Shown here: in pieces, positions 63,586-64,000 of the stretch
How positions within the stretch are numbered: position 1 is the first letter of the stretch
How the letters are laid out: each line of letters begins with the position of its first letter
Origin: Marinomonas colpomeniae
GTDB lineage: Bacteria; Pseudomonadota; Gammaproteobacteria; Pseudomonadales; Marinomonadaceae
DNA length: 64,000 nucleotides
NCBI RefSeq assembly: GCF_014803385.1
Contig: NZ_JACYFC010000001.1
Coordinates: forward strand, 392,136-456,135
Direction: 5' to 3'
Position numbers and translations under genes: made by a program
The notes under the pieces: model-generated
Told to the model about the DNA's origin: nothing
Seen by the model: the letters and a program-made list of their open reading frames with translations, nothing else
Database searches by the model: none

Positions 63586-64000
63586 ATGGCAACGACTAGC
63601 TTAGCGATAAAAAGTGAAAAACAATCAGAAGATCCGATGTTGCAATGGGTCACATTTCGCTTAGAAAATGAAATCTATGGCGTTAATGTTATGCAAGTCA
63701 AAGAGGTTCTTCGTTATTCAGAGATAGCGCCTGTTCCTGGTGCGCCGAATTTTGTTTTGGGTATTATTCATTTACGTGGAACCGTTGTTACAGTAATTGA
63801 TACTTGCTTACGTTTTGATTTGCCTTCTGGTGAAATCACTGATTCAACTCGTATCATGATTTTAGAAGTAGATGGTTATGTGATTGGTATTCTTGTGGAT
63901 GCTGTTTCCGAGGTTGTTTACCTTCGACAGTCTGAAATTGAAGTGTCTCCAAACGTAGGTAATGATGAGTCTTCTAAGTTTATTCAAGGAGTTTGCCATA
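63586..64000 (+). CDS. cheW: Chemotaxis coupling protein CheW, 5' part
   Basis: Couples CheA to chemoreceptors. The ATG at 63586 follows GGGAGA. About 138 codons are visible and the frame runs off the window. It shows LQWVTFRLENEIYGVNVMQVKEVL, APVPGAPNFVLGIIHLRGTVVTVIDT and RIMILEVDGYVIGILVDAVSEVV, the canonical CheW core. Full CheW of this type is about 160 residues, so only the C-terminus is missing. Confidence 0.95.
   Translation, partial: MATTSLAIKSEKQSEDPMLQWVTFRLENEIYGVNVMQVKEVLRYSEIAPVPGAPNFVLGIIHLRGTVVTVIDTCLRFDLPSGEITDSTRIMILEVDGYVIGILVDAVSEVVYLRQSEIEVSPNVGNDESSKFIQGVCH

Overview
The window looks like chromosomal DNA from an AT-rich marine gammaproteobacterium of the Oceanospirillales, most like Marinomonas. 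The evidence is a Pseudomonas/Vibrio-type polar-flagellum locus (fleSR, fliE to fliR, flhBAF, fliA, cheYZAB, motCD, parC/parP-like genes, cheW) together with LPS inner-core, biotin, thiamine-uptake and S6/S18/L9 operons. The genus is inferred from gene content and protein resemblance, not from a marker comparison. No rRNA, tRNA, CRISPR array, insertion sequence or prophage was seen.

Layout. 1-3.3 kb: the 3' end of a MATE exporter, tlyA, an mst-type sulfurtransferase and a small unknown gene. 3.5-14.1 kb: an LPS inner-core and lipid A cluster on both strands: two plus-strand glycosyltransferases; a minus-strand group of a GT2 transferase, waaF, hldD and an AGE-family epimerase; then plus-strand hldE, msbA and waaA. 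14.2-17.7 kb: a TPP riboswitch and thiBPQ. 17.7-20.3 kb: two tandem EamA transporters and a MipA/OmpV outer-membrane protein. 20.5-24.1 kb: rpsF, rpsR, a membrane protein, rplI and dnaB. 24.2-29.4 kb: a PAS chemoreceptor, comF, bioB, bioH and a bioD-like gene. 29.5-64 kb: one nearly uninterrupted, same-strand flagellar and chemotaxis locus, running off the window in cheW.

How it works together. The flagellar block encodes the basal body, the export gate and ATPase, the C-ring, hook-length control, the polar GTPase FlhF, sigma-28, the stator MotCD, the chemotaxis core and the ParC/ParP-type system that places chemotaxis arrays at the pole.

The regulatory top of this hierarchy is rearranged. 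The gene in the fleQ position keeps only an N-terminal FleQ-like segment and the Fis-type DNA-binding helix-turn-helix; the sigma-54-activating AAA+ domain is absent. The FleQ antagonist gene fleN/flhG is missing from its usual place between flhF and fliA. A STAS anti-anti-sigma gene upstream of the HsbR-like phosphatase/kinase is a broken pseudogene. Between fliJ and that pseudogene lie two large genes I do not recognise: a 628-residue protein whose C-terminal part resembles CheW, and a 622-residue two-TM protein with a PAS-like region. This set (mini-FleQ, no FleN, dead STAS gene, two unknown signalling-like proteins) is the best candidate for an undescribed regulatory arrangement.

Separately, the bioD-like gene has lost the P-loop glycine and lysine and a metal-binding aspartate, and the biotin genes lack bioF and bioC here. 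Several proteins carry internal repeats (ParP-like EP tract, CheA linker, FliK, FliN, FliH).
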